NCBI RefSeq assembly: GCF_026625705.1
Contig: NZ_CP113059.1
Location: forward strand, 2,542,001 to 2,606,000
Direction of reading: 5' to 3'
Source: Pedobacter sp. SL55
GTDB lineage: Bacteria; Bacteroidota; Bacteroidia; Sphingobacteriales; Sphingobacteriaceae
DNA: 64,000 nt
Under the pieces are notes generated by a model. That model was given only the letters and a program-made list of their open reading frames with translations. It ran no database searches and was not told the origin of the DNA. The position numbers were made by a program, and so were the translations under genes. Within the stretch, counting starts at the first letter, position 1. The number at the start of each line of letters is the position of its first letter. Positions 52,927-62,042 of the stretch are shown one piece after another.

Positions 52927-54837
52927 CTATTCCACCTCAGCATTATCCTTCGCATACATCTCCGCAATAGCTGGTGCATATTTTTTCTCTACAATCCTAC
53001 GCTTTACTTTCATGGTAGGCGTAATCTCTCCCTCATCAATGCTAAACGGATTACGTTTTACAATAAAGTGTTTGATGCGTTCAAATTTAGCCAACTCGTT
53101 ACTGATTTTTTTGATGTCTTGCCCAATCCAATCGTTGATCTCTTTTTCTTCAATAAAATCGCCCTCACGTTGAAAAAACTCTTCTTTTAAATTAAACGTT
53201 TCTTGCAAAGTCTCTTTATTAGGGATGATGATAGCTGTAATGTATTCCTTCTTATCGCCAATTAAAAACAACTGCTCAATTTTAGGGCTTTTCAAATAAA
53301 TATTTTCTACTGGCGTTGGGTAAACATTCTTGCCATACGCATTCACAATCATGTTTTTGAGCCTGTCGGTAATTTGCAAATTGCCTTTGTAAAACCGACC
53401 AATATCTCCCGTGTGGAACCACTTATCCTTATCAATTGCCTCGGCAGTTTCAGCTGGTTTGTTAAAGTAGCCTTTCATTACGCAGTGCCCACGAACAATA
53501 ATTTCGCCCTCTTCGCACTCAAAATTCTCCTTAAACGTATCGTGGGTTTGTATGTTGACGATTTGCTTGGTATCTACGTTTTGAATGCCAATTTCAATAC
53601 CAGGAATTACACGGCCAACCGTGCCGTAAACCTGTCTATGATATTCGGTAACCGACATCACAGGCGAGGTTTCGGTTAAACCAAAACCTTCCAGTATTTT
53701 TATTCCTAGGTCGCCAAAAAACTCGCCCACATTTTTAGGTAGGGCAGCCCCACCAGAAATCATAAATTTTAAGCGACCACCGGTTTTCTCCTTAATTTTA
53801 CTGAAAACCAATTTTTCGGCAATAGCTTTTTTAGCTCCTAAAATTAATCCCGGGTTTTTACCTGCTTCTCTAGCAACTCTGTAGCTGTTTCCAATCTCTA
53901 AAGCCCAAGTAAAGATTTTCGCTTTCATGCCACCTGCTGCCGTTCCAGATTTAATAGCTTTATCGTGAATACGCTCTAACAAACGAGGCACGCAAGACAT
54001 TACCGTTGGCCTAACTTCGCCCATGTTTTTAGCTAGAAGCTCTAAACTTTGTGCAAAAGCAATTTTACAGCCTTGTGCACAGCAAACGTGGTAGGTGGCT
54101 GTACGTTCAAATACGTGAGATAAGGGTAAGAACGATAAAAAGGTCTCAGTTTCATCAATCACAGGGATTTGCTGCAAGCAAACTTCTACGTTTTTCACAA
54201 AGTTATAGTGGGTAAGCATTACTCCTTTTGGTGTACCCGTAGTACCAGAAGTGTAAATCAGTGAAGAAACATCGTTTGGATGAACTTCAGCTCTTCTTCT
54301 GTCTATTTCTGATACTTCTTCAGCAGATACAGGTCTATTTAATATGTTTTCGTAATCAATCACTTCAATGCTCAAACCCTCTGGTATGGCTATCTTTCCA
54401 AAATCAGCAAATGCTGGAATAATGTACTTTAGTTCTTGACAGTTAGCTGCCACCTTTAAAATCTTTCTGAAAAGAAATGGATTGCCTACCAAGATAGCTT
54501 TGATGCCAGAATCGTTAATAATGTAAGCAACTTCTTGTTCTGATAGAGTAGGATATATAGATACATTGATTACGCCAATTTGCTGAATACCTTGGTCATA
54601 ATACACGTATTCTGGCGAATTTTCCATCATTAAACCCAGCCTGTCGCCTTTTACAATGCCCTTTTCTAAAAAGAAGGCCGAAACAGCATCAGCCTTAGCT
54701 AAAGTTGCTGCAAAAGATATTTCTTCCCAGTTGGCTCCCTTTTTGTGAATTAAAAAAGTTTCGTCTGGTTGGTGGATATTTTTTACAACGTTGCGTAATA
54801 GCGTAGGTACGGTAGAAAATTCGTTGAATGATACCAT
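52927..54837 (-). CDS. Long-chain fatty acid--CoA ligase (AMP-forming)
   Basis: Starting at the ATG at 54835-54837 gives 636 residues (12 fewer than the longest frame). Motifs: SLIYTSGTTGTPKGVMLTHYN near 188 (P-loop), FLPLSHVFERT near 232, GYGLTE-type loop LEGFGLTETSP near 383, WFHTGDIG near 470 and the C-terminal lysine region MKVKRRIVEKKY. It activates long fatty acids as acyl-AMP and forms acyl-CoA. Its last 310 bases are duplicated downstream. Confidence 0.92.
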   Translation of the reverse strand: MVSFNEFSTVPTLLRNVVKNIHQPDETFLIHKKGANWEEISFAATLAKADAVSAFFLEKGIVKGDRLGLMMENSPEYVYYDQGIQQIGVINVSIYPTLSEQEVAYIINDSGIKAILVGNPFLFRKILKVAANCQELKYIIPAFADFGKIAIPEGLSIEVIDYENILNRPVSAEEVSEIDRRRAEVHPNDVSSLIYTSGTTGTPKGVMLTHYNFVKNVEVCLQQIPVIDETETFLSFLPLSHVFERTATYHVCCAQGCKIAFAQSLELLAKNMGEVRPTVMSCVPRLLERIHDKAIKSGTAAGGMKAKIFTWALEIGNSYRVAREAGKNPGLILGAKKAIAEKLVFSKIKEKTGGRLKFMISGGAALPKNVGEFFGDLGIKILEGFGLTETSPVMSVTEYHRQVYGTVGRVIPGIEIGIQNVDTKQIVNIQTHDTFKENFECEEGEIIVRGHCVMKGYFNKPAETAEAIDKDKWFHTGDIGRFYKGNLQITDRLKNMIVNAYGKNVYPTPVENIYLKSPKIEQLFLIGDKKEYITAIIIPNKETLQETFNLKEEFFQREGDFIEEKEINDWIGQDIKKISNELAKFERIKHFIVKRNPFSIDEGEITPTMKVKRRIVEKKYAPAIAEMYAKDNAEVE

Positions 54838-55036
54838 GTTACATTTATGTTTGGTGATGTTTTGAACCAACAATGATAAAGTATTGCAAGTAATAATACA
54901 AAGCGAATTACAAATTGTTGGTAAAAAATAAGATGAACACAGAAAAGCCCCGATGTAAAATCGAGGCTTTGTAAATTCATTTTGCTATTCCTTCTGTTAG
55001 GGAAGGTAGGGAGAGTTTACTCCAATATTTTGGCTT

Positions 55037-55363
55037 TTATACAGAAAAACTTTCGCCACAACCGCAAGTACGACTAGCGTTAGGGTTAATAAAGTTAAAA
55101 CCTTTACCGTTTAAGCCATCGGTAAAGTCTAATTCAGTACCAGCAAGATAAAGGAACGATTTCATATCCAAGGCAATCCTAATTCCTCTATCTTCGAAAA
55201 ACTGATCGCCAGTTTTTTCTTCGTTATCAAAATCTAGGTTGTACGATAAACCAGAACAACCACCACCTTTTACGGAAACACGTAAAAAGTAATCAGCACC
55301 TAATTGCGAATCGTGCATTAGGTCGTCTATTTTGCTTTTTGCTTTATCTGTTATAGTAATCAT
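55037..55363 (-). CDS. iscA: Iron-sulfur assembly protein IscA (HesB family)
   Basis: The 108-residue protein has the HesB/IscA pattern: KGGGCSGLSYNLDF near 32 with the first cysteine, and the C-terminal RTCGCGESFSV with the CGC pair. It delivers iron or clusters to target proteins. It follows iscU by 86 bases in an iscS-iscU-iscA order. Confidence 0.95.
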   Translation of the reverse strand: MITITDKAKSKIDDLMHDSQLGADYFLRVSVKGGGCSGLSYNLDFDNEEKTGDQFFEDRGIRIALDMKSFLYLAGTELDFTDGLNGKGFNFINPNASRTCGCGESFSV

Positions 55364-55449
55364 GATATTTTAGTTATGAGTTGTGTGTTAAAGGTTACGA
55401 GTTTAGGCGCTTAAGCCCATAACTCAAAACTTATAACTCGTAACACTTC

Positions 55450-55863
55450 CTAGTGGTGCGATTTAGGTAACTCCAATGCTTCCATTCCGTTTTTAACGCG
55501 ATAATCGTTAATTGCAGATTTGATAGCATCTTCAGCTAGTACCGAACAGTGGATTTTCACTGGAGGTAAAGCCAATTCTTCTACTAAATCCATATTGTCG
55601 ATAGCTAAAGCCTCGTCGATAGACTTGCCTTTTAACCATTCTGTAGCTAAAGATGAAGAAGCAATAGCAGAACCGCATCCAAAAGTTTTGAATTTAGCAT
55701 CTGTGATTACGTTGTTATCATCAACTTCAATTTGCAAACGCATTACGTCGCCACACTCTGGAGCACCTACTAAACCAGTGCCCACATTTTTATTGTCTTT
55801 ATTCAAAGTACCAACGTTTCTAGGGTTGGTATAGTGATCAATTACTTTTTCTGAATATGCCAT
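55450..55863 (-). CDS. iscU: Iron-sulfur scaffold protein IscU
   Basis: The 137-residue protein carries the three scaffold cysteines: GAPECGDVMRLQ near 34, FKTFGCGSAIASSSLATEWLKGK near 62 (GCGSA) and PVKIHCSVLAEDAI near 102. The chaperone-recognised LPPVK is present before the third cysteine. It assembles Fe-S clusters with IscS upstream. Confidence 0.96.
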   Translation of the reverse strand: MAYSEKVIDHYTNPRNVGTLNKDNKNVGTGLVGAPECGDVMRLQIEVDDNNVITDAKFKTFGCGSAIASSSLATEWLKGKSIDEALAIDNMDLVEELALPPVKIHCSVLAEDAIKSAINDYRVKNGMEALELPKSHH

Positions 55864-55986
55864 GATATTTTAGATTTTAGATTTACGATTTTAGATTGCC
55901 TGCCATCGTAAATATTTATATTCTTATTTATTTTAATGATTGTCTATTTCAAATCGTAATTCGTAAATCTACAATCGTAACTCGTC

Positions 55987-57198
55987 TTAGTGTTCTGCCC
56001 ACTCAATTTTGCTCAAGTCTATACCTTCTTTAAACATTTCCCACAGTGGAGAAAGATCTCTCAAATGGTTTACTGCTTTTTTGGTATTTTCTATTGCGTA
56101 ATCAACTTCTTCTTCTGTGGTAAATCTACCTAAACCAAAACGTATCGAAGAGTGTGCCAAATCATCAGAAAGACCTAAAGATTTTAACACGTAAGATGGT
56201 TCTAACGAAGCAGAAGTACAAGCAGAGCCCGAAGAAACTGCTAAATCTTTCATCGCCATCATTAAGCCTTCGCCTTCAACATATTTGAAAGAGATGTTAG
56301 CTACATGAGGTAAACGATGTTGCACGTTACCATTTACATAACTTTCTTCTAACTGCGTTAAAGCACTTTCTAATTTATCACGCAAAGCAGATAAACGTTT
56401 AGCTTCTTCATCCATCTCTAAACGACAAAGCTCGCAAGCTTTACCTAAACCAACAATACCTGGTACGTTTAATGTTCCAGAACGCATACCACGTTCATGA
56501 CCACCGCCATCCATTTGCGAAGTAACCTTAACTCTCGGGTTTTTTCTGCGTACATATAAAGCACCAACACCTTTTGGACCGTACATTTTGTGTGCACTAA
56601 AAGCCATTAAGTCAATGCCATCAGCATTTACATCAACAGGGATTTTACCTACTGCTTGTGTAGCATCAGTAAAAAATAAAGCACCATGCTTGTGTGCAAT
56701 AGCAGAAATTTCTTTGATAGGCTGAATTACACCAATTTCGTTATTTCCATACATAATGGTAACTAAAATGGTTTCTGGGGTCATTGCAGCTTCTAATTCT
56801 GCAAGATCAATTAAGCCATCCTCTTTAACGTTTAAATAAGTAACTCTAGCACCTTGTTTTTCTAAGTGTTTGCAAGTATCTAAAACAGCTTTGTGCTCTG
56901 TAGTAGCGGTAATGATATGATTACCTTTATCTGCATACATTTCGAAAACACCTTTGATGGCCAAGTTATCTGCTTCGGTAGCACCAGAAGTAAAGATGAT
57001 TTCTTTTTCTGTACAGCCAATCAATTTCGCAACTTGTTCGCGGGCATAGTCTACACCTTCTTCAGCAACCCATCCAAAAGCGTGGTTACGGCTAGCTGCA
57101 TTACCAAATTTGTTGGTAAAGTAAGGCAACATCGCTTCTAATACTCTTGGATCTAGAGGTGTTGTAGCGTTATTATCTAAATAAATAGGAAGTTCCAT
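55987..57198 (-). CDS. iscS: Cysteine desulfurase IscS
   Basis: The 403-residue PLP enzyme starts [18 protein letters not shown]; the PLP lysine lies in [18 protein letters not shown] near 206 and the sulfur-accepting cysteine in [16 protein letters not shown] near 327. It takes sulfur from cysteine for Fe-S assembly on IscU. First gene of the iscS-iscU-iscA unit; no IscR-like regulator is seen. Confidence 0.96.
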   Translation of the reverse strand: MELPIYLDNNATTPLDPRVLEAMLPYFTNKFGNAASRNHAFGWVAEEGVDYAREQVAKLIGCTEKEIIFTSGATEADNLAIKGVFEMYADKGNHIITATTEHKAVLDTCKHLEKQGARVTYLNVKEDGLIDLAELEAAMTPETILVTIMYGNNEIGVIQPIKEISAIAHKHGALFFTDATQAVGKIPVDVNADGIDLMAFSAHKMYGPKGVGALYVRRKNPRVKVTSQMDGGGHERGMRSGTLNVPGIVGLGKACELCRLEMDEEAKRLSALRDKLESALTQLEESYVNGNVQHRLPHVANISFKYVEGEGLMMAMKDLAVSSGSACTSASLEPSYVLKSLGLSDDLAHSSIRFGLGRFTTEEEVDYAIENTKKAVNHLRDLSPLWEMFKEGIDLSKIEWAEH

Positions 57199-57475
57199 CT
57201 AATCTTGTTTTTTTTATAAATGAGCAGAAAGCTCAAGGTTGAAAGCTTAAAGCATTTGTCTAGCTTTAAGCCCTAAGCTTTACACTTTCGGCTTTAATAG
57301 TACAAAGATACGAAAAAACTTTGCGAACAATTATAAATAATGGCTATGAAGCTATAGATAAAACCTGCATTTTTACATTCTGATAACGAGAAAGCGGAGT
57401 TGGAGGTTTTGAGTTGTGTGTTACGCGTTTAAAAGCCCTTAACTCATAACAGGTAACACGTAACATTGTAATGAA

Positions 57476-57877
57476 ATGAACAAGATAGAACATATTGGTA
57501 TAGCGGTAGCTGATTTGGAAAAAGCATCCACTTTGTATGAGCAATTGTTAGGCACTAGTTGCTATAAAACCGAGCGAGTGGAAAGTGAAAACGTTGATAC
57601 TGCATTTTTTAAAACTGGCGAAAATAAAATAGAATTATTAGCAAGCACAGCTGATGATAGCGCTATTGCCAAGTTTATTGCAAAAAAAGGGGAGGGCATA
57701 CATCACATTGCTTTTGATGTGGATGATATTTATATGGAAATGGAAAGGTTGAAAAAGGAAGGTTTTGTATTGTTGAACGAAGAACCGAAAAAAGGGGCGG
57801 ATAACAAGTTGATTTGTTTTGTACATCCAAAGACTACAAATGGTGTGTTGATTGAACTTTGCCAGGAAATTAGATGA
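57476..57877 (+). CDS. mce: Methylmalonyl-CoA epimerase
   Basis: The 133-residue protein is a glyoxalase-fold epimerase: KIEHIGIAVADLEKASTLYEQLLG at the start, KIELLAST near 51, EGIHHIAFDVDDI near 75 and a final GVLIELCQEI with the metal-binding glutamate. It interconverts the methylmalonyl-CoA isomers in propionate metabolism. Its last 4 bases overlap the next gene. Confidence 0.93.
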   Translation: MNKIEHIGIAVADLEKASTLYEQLLGTSCYKTERVESENVDTAFFKTGENKIELLASTADDSAIAKFIAKKGEGIHHIAFDVDDIYMEMERLKKEGFVLLNEEPKKGADNKLICFVHPKTTNGVLIELCQEIR

Positions 57878-58161
57878 GTAGAATGTCATTAGCGAAAATG
57901 GTAGGTAAAGATTTTGAACTACCAGAAGATATCTCAGAAAATCAGTTGCGAGAAGCTTTGATCAAAGCTTTTGAATATTTGGTAGAAGATGACTTTTCTA
58001 AGCTGGTTCAAATTCTTTACCGTGCCGATGTAGACCAAGATAAATTGAAGCAGTTGTTAGAAAGTGCCGAAAATTCAAGTTCTGGAGAGGTAATTGCAGA
58101 TGCTTACATTGCTAGGCAAAAAGCAAAACTGGAGATTTGGAATAAATATTCGAAATCATAA
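57874..58161 (+). CDS. Small hypothetical protein coupled to mce
   Basis: The 95-residue helical, acidic protein (LREALIKAFEYLVEDDFSKLVQILYRADVD) is not assigned to a named family. Overlap of its ATG with the mce stop shows coupled translation. Similar small proteins occur at this position in Bacteroidota genomes as far as I recall; role unknown. Confidence 0.7.
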   Translation: MSRMSLAKMVGKDFELPEDISENQLREALIKAFEYLVEDDFSKLVQILYRADVDQDKLKQLLESAENSSSGEVIADAYIARQKAKLEIWNKYSKS

Positions 58162-58166
58162 AAGTA

Positions 58167-58295
58167 GCCACAGATGCACAGATGTTATTTGGATGTTTGC
58201 TGTATAGAATCGGTCTTTAGCCCGATGAATGAAAGATATAGAAAAAAGATTTAATCTAATTTTTAAATCCTAAATGATATCTGTGCATCTGTGGC
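58167..58295. repeat. Long inverted repeat between convergent genes
   Basis: GCCACAGATGCACAGAT (17 bp) is inverted exactly at 58279-58295, with about 95 bases between. Flanked by A and T runs it may end transcription from both sides. Confidence 0.7.
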
Positions 58296-58308
58296 TTTTA
58301 AAAAAAAA

Positions 58309-59556
58309 CTACTCTTCCTCTTGAGAAAGTGCCCTAGTAGCTACTTTTCCAACACTCAAGCCCTGCACAATGATAGAGAAAACCACAATGAAATAAGTGG
58401 TAGCTAAAATTACCGACTTATGCGGGCCTTCATCAATAGACAATGCTAATGCAATAGACACACCGCCTCGTAATCCTCCCCAAACTAAAACCTTAATAGT
58501 TCCCTTGCTAAATTTATTTTTAAAAGGAATTACTTTAACTGGAATGTAAATCGAGATAAATCTGGCGAAAAGCACAATTATAATACTGATGGCGCCCATA
58601 ACCCAGTAATTGGTAATGTTAGGGATAATCAATAATTCAAATCCTATAAATAAGAACAAAATTGCATTTAGAATTTCATCAATCAGCTCCCAAAACTTGT
58701 TCAAATAATCTTTTGTAGTGGCCGACATGGCGGTTCTCTTGCCATAATTACCGATTACAATACCTGCGGCAACCATGGTTAACGGGCCAGAAATGTGCAT
58801 TCCTCTAGCTATTAAATAACCACCCATTACTACCGATAAGGTAATTAATACTGATACTTTGTAATCATCTATTTTACGCATAGCATTAGAAGCTCCTAAG
58901 CCTAGTAAAGCGCCAACAATGAAACCGCCAGCGGCTTCCTTAATTAATAACCAAGAGATGTTTCCGAAAGAAATATCTATATCGCTACTTTGCGTAAGCT
59001 GCAAAATAACTGCGAAAACTACAACCGCCACACCATCATTAAAAAGCGATTCGCCCGCTACTTTGGTTTCTAACGATTTCTTTACTTTAGCTTCTTTCAA
59101 TACACCCATAACGGCTATGGGGTCTGTAGGGGAAATTAAAGCCCCAAACAATAGGCAGTATAAAAATGGCATTTGTAAACCCAACAATGGAGCTATATAA
59201 AATACCAAGCCTCCAACTACAAAAGTAGATATCACTACGCTTACGGTAGAAAATATCACAATTGGGCCACGTTGTTCTTTTAAATCTTTTAAATTGATGT
59301 GGATTGCGCCAGCAAAAAGCAAGAAGTTTAGCATCGCACCCATTAAAACTTCGGTAAAATCTACATCTTTCAATAAATTAGAAAAATGACTAAAAGTATC
59401 AGGGAAAAATCGGCCAGTTACTACCAGAATAATCGAAGAAAGCATGGCAATAATCATGATGCCAATGGTAGAAGGGAGCTTTAAATAGCGTAAATTTAAG
59501 TACGAAAAGAAAGAGGCAAGAACGATAAGAACGGAAAAAGAATAGTATAACTCCAT
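58309..59556 (-). CDS. Na+/H+ antiporter, CPA1 family
   Basis: The 415-residue protein has about 12 membrane helices. Characteristic segments are [18 protein letters not shown] near 141, [16 protein letters not shown] near 168 with the ion-binding ND pair, and [15 protein letters not shown] near 356. It exchanges sodium for protons across the inner membrane. No regulatory C-terminal domain follows. Single gene. Confidence 0.92.
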   Translation of the reverse strand: MELYYSFSVLIVLASFFSYLNLRYLKLPSTIGIMIIAMLSSIILVVTGRFFPDTFSHFSNLLKDVDFTEVLMGAMLNFLLFAGAIHINLKDLKEQRGPIVIFSTVSVVISTFVVGGLVFYIAPLLGLQMPFLYCLLFGALISPTDPIAVMGVLKEAKVKKSLETKVAGESLFNDGVAVVVFAVILQLTQSSDIDISFGNISWLLIKEAAGGFIVGALLGLGASNAMRKIDDYKVSVLITLSVVMGGYLIARGMHISGPLTMVAAGIVIGNYGKRTAMSATTKDYLNKFWELIDEILNAILFLFIGFELLIIPNITNYWVMGAISIIIVLFARFISIYIPVKVIPFKNKFSKGTIKVLVWGGLRGGVSIALALSIDEGPHKSVILATTYFIVVFSIIVQGLSVGKVATRALSQEEE

Positions 59557-59730
59557 GGATAAATTTTAAGGGTTTTCGAAATAGGTAAGTTTGCAAGATA
59601 GGAATTAAGAGCGTTTTAGCCAATTTTTGAAGGCTCATTGTCAGTCTCTATTTTGTGACAGGTTTGTTTTGATATAGTTTTTTTGGGGAGTGCTTGTGTC
59701 TTTTTTTCCCAACTATGGTAGAAGCAAAAT

Positions 59731-59777
59731 AAGAATGAAAGCAAATTTTCGCGAAGCGAAAATTTGCTTTCATTCTT
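59731..59777. repeat. 47-bp palindrome at the CRISPR array edge
   Basis: Two 22-bp arms (AAGAATGAAAGCAAATTTTCGC and its inverse, quoted in part) flank GAA. The right arm overlaps the first, degenerate repeat, so the left arm is complementary to repeat positions 8-23. Confidence 0.85.
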
Positions 59778-60561
59778 TGAACTACTGATATTTACAACAA
59801 CTGTGCCGCTACATTTTAAGCGACACCAGGTGTTGTGATTTGCTTTCATTCTTTGAACTACTGATATTTACAACAACCAATAACTGGTAAACCTTGTTTA
59901 GCTACTTGTTGTGATTTGCTTTCATTCTTTGAACTACTGATATTTACAACAACGACTGTGTTATCTTCGTCTTTGATAAAGTAGTTGTGATTTGCTTTCA
60001 TTCTTTGAACTACTGATATTTACAACAACGAAAGATTGACGATATTAGGGTTGTAGTTAGTTGTGATTTGCTTTCATTCTTTGAACTACTGATATTTACA
60101 ACAACACGTTGTTAAATGGATAACGTAAGTGTCCAGTTGTGATTTGCTTTCATTCTTTGAACTACTGATATTTACAACAACGACGGTGTTTTAATGACAA
60201 TCGATTTGCCTGTTGTGATTTGCTTTCATTCTTTGAACTACTGATATTTACAACAACTTCAGAGGTGTACAACTTAGGTTTAATCTTGTTGTGATTTGCT
60301 TTCATTCTTTGAACTACTGATATTTACAACAACTTTAAGATACCGTTACATAAATACGGAATAGTTGTGATTTGCTTTCATTCTTTGAACTACTGATATT
60401 TACAACAACTGAAATGGTGACTATCATGTAATGCAAGATGTTGTGATTTGCTTTCATTCTTTGAACTACTGATATTTACAACAACGGCAGAGTTGAAGAG
60501 GGAAGAAAATACGCAGTTGTGATTTGCTTTCATTCTTTGAACTACTGATATTTACAACAAC
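59756..60561. CRISPR. Type II-C CRISPR array: 11 repeats, 10 spacers
   Basis: The repeat is 46 bp, starting GTTGTGATTTGCTTTCATTC and ending GATATTTACAACAAC. Repeats begin at 59756 (first six bases altered), 59832, 59908, 59984, 60060, 60136, 60212, 60288, 60364, 60440 and 60516. All ten spacers are exactly 30 bp. The altered repeat at the left suggests the leader is at the right, next to cas2, although the repeat reads in the usual crRNA sense on the plus strand. No separate tracrRNA is recognised in the window. Confidence 0.98.
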
Positions 60562-60614
60562 ATACCTTGGTTCAAAGTTCTTACTATCAAAAAGTTACAA
60601 AGAAAATTAGAATT

Positions 60615-60644
60615 AAAAAATCCGATGAGATTTTGCTCATCGGA
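60615..60644 (-). terminator. Terminator of the cas operon
   Basis: TCCGATGAG and CTCATCGGA form a 9-bp stem with a 6-base loop, and six T follow on the minus strand. It lies between cas2 and the array. Confidence 0.88.
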
Positions 60645-60674
60645 CATAATTCTAACACCGTTTTTTATTTCTAT

Positions 60675-61004
60675 TTAAAATAATTCGAGTTGTTGGGGGG
60701 TATCTGGTAGTTCTTTTTCTTTTTTTCCGTAAAAAAGTTCCATCATGCCAAACTGTTTATCGGTAATGGTCATCATGCCTACATGGCCTTTTGGCGGTAA
60801 TATCCGCTTGATGCGTTTAATATGTACATCAGCATTTTCCCTGCTGCTGCAATGGCGCAAATAAATCGAAAATTGAAACATACTAAAGCCGTCTTGCAAC
60901 ATATCCTTTCTAAATTTGCTAGCAATGCTCCGATCTTTTTTGGTCTCTGTCGGTAAATCATAAAAAACTAGGATCCACAAAACGCGATAGCTATTTAAAC
61001 GCAT
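60675..61004 (-). CDS. cas2: CRISPR-associated endonuclease Cas2
   Basis: The 109-residue protein has the Cas2 ferredoxin fold: [16 protein letters not shown] near 10 with the conserved aspartate, [18 protein letters not shown] near 46, and [14 protein letters not shown] near 73. With Cas1 it captures and inserts spacers. The C-terminus ends in PQQLELF, which resembles a sliding-clamp-binding motif. It follows cas1 by 21 bases. Confidence 0.96.
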   Translation of the reverse strand: MRLNSYRVLWILVFYDLPTETKKDRSIASKFRKDMLQDGFSMFQFSIYLRHCSSRENADVHIKRIKRILPPKGHVGMMTITDKQFGMMELFYGKKEKELPDTPQQLELF

Positions 61005-61025
61005 AAAATCTAACCATAAGAAATG

Positions 61026-62039
61026 TCAAAATGGTAGTTCTTCATCTTCCGCGTCGATATTTAAATCAATTTCTTTATCGTCTGCCACACTTAAAAAGTG
61101 GTTATCATTAAACTGATAGTAGCGATTGGGTTTTTCGAAACTCATGATTTGCGGATAAACCAACTTCCTTATCACACCTTCGTAACATTTAGTTAGCGAT
61201 GCCGTAGTTTGCTGGAGGCCTACCATTAAAGGGCTAACGCCTTTCTCAAATTTGACATCTACAGTAGCAATAGTGAGTAATTTTGATTTGATGGTGGTAG
61301 TGAGTTCTTCGTAAGCCGTACCTTCATCTATAATTTGTAGCACCAATTGATCTACATAAGGGCGATAGGGCTCCATGATATCATCTGCCAGGCAATAGGC
61401 GTTGTATTTGTTACGATGAAAGATGCCCAGCGTTGGCAATAAGCCCGAACTTACCAAACCACGGGCAACTATAGCACGTAAAATGGCATAACCATAGTTG
61501 AGTAAATTGTTTGGCGGTTCTCCATTTCTACCCCTAAAAAAGGTGATGTTCTTTGGAAATACATTTTGCCAGTAGTAAGCTGCGGCTCGGCCTTCGTAAT
61601 TATCTGGGTCGCCAGAGCGTACCTCATCAGCCCAACGCAACATATTGGCGCAATCTACATTGCGTTGGTACAATACGGCCGCCTGATTTAATATTTTAGC
61701 TTGCACCGTTTGTTGCCACAAGTTTTTCTTTAACGGTTGGGATGCCTCAATTTGATATTTAAAACGCTCGCTTTGGATGTGGTTGCCATCTAGCGGTAAC
61801 ATTAAACCGATAGGTAAATGACTGGCATTACAAGTAATAATAGCGGCATTATTGTCTAGTAGGGCAGCGATACAACCTTGCGTAATGGTAATTTGCTGAT
61901 GTTCTAATACTATAATACCTATGTCTTCTAAGGGTACTTGCTTCTCTGCAATGATTTTATCGGGATAATTAACCACCAGCTGGCTATTTTTAACATTCAA
62001 ATAAGCTGGATTACCAAAATGGAGCGTTTTTCTGATCAT
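61026..62039 (-). CDS. cas1: CRISPR-associated endonuclease Cas1 (type II)
   Basis: The 337-residue protein has the type II Cas1 layout: an N-terminal beta domain (LHFGNPAYLNVKNSQLVV) and a helical catalytic domain with the metal glutamate in DNYEGRAAAYYW near 151, histidine in LGIFHRNKYNAYCLADDIMEPYRP-like segment near 205, and the following aspartate and glutamate. A tail of about 35 residues ends in an acidic DAEDEELPF, longer than many Cas1 proteins. It starts 3 bases after cas9. Confidence 0.96.
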   Translation of the reverse strand: MIRKTLHFGNPAYLNVKNSQLVVNYPDKIIAEKQVPLEDIGIIVLEHQQITITQGCIAALLDNNAAIITCNASHLPIGLMLPLDGNHIQSERFKYQIEASQPLKKNLWQQTVQAKILNQAAVLYQRNVDCANMLRWADEVRSGDPDNYEGRAAAYYWQNVFPKNITFFRGRNGEPPNNLLNYGYAILRAIVARGLVSSGLLPTLGIFHRNKYNAYCLADDIMEPYRPYVDQLVLQIIDEGTAYEELTTTIKSKLLTIATVDVKFEKGVSPLMVGLQQTTASLTKCYEGVIRKLVYPQIMSFEKPNRYYQFNDNHFLSVADDKEIDLNIDAEDEELPF

Positions 62040-62042
62040 AAA

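Noticed and set aside
51695..53173. Two nearly identical 92-codon plus-strand frames at 51695 and 52895
   Set aside because: They lie opposite the acyl-CoA ligase 3' end and its duplicate; the similarity comes from the duplication, not from a conserved gene.
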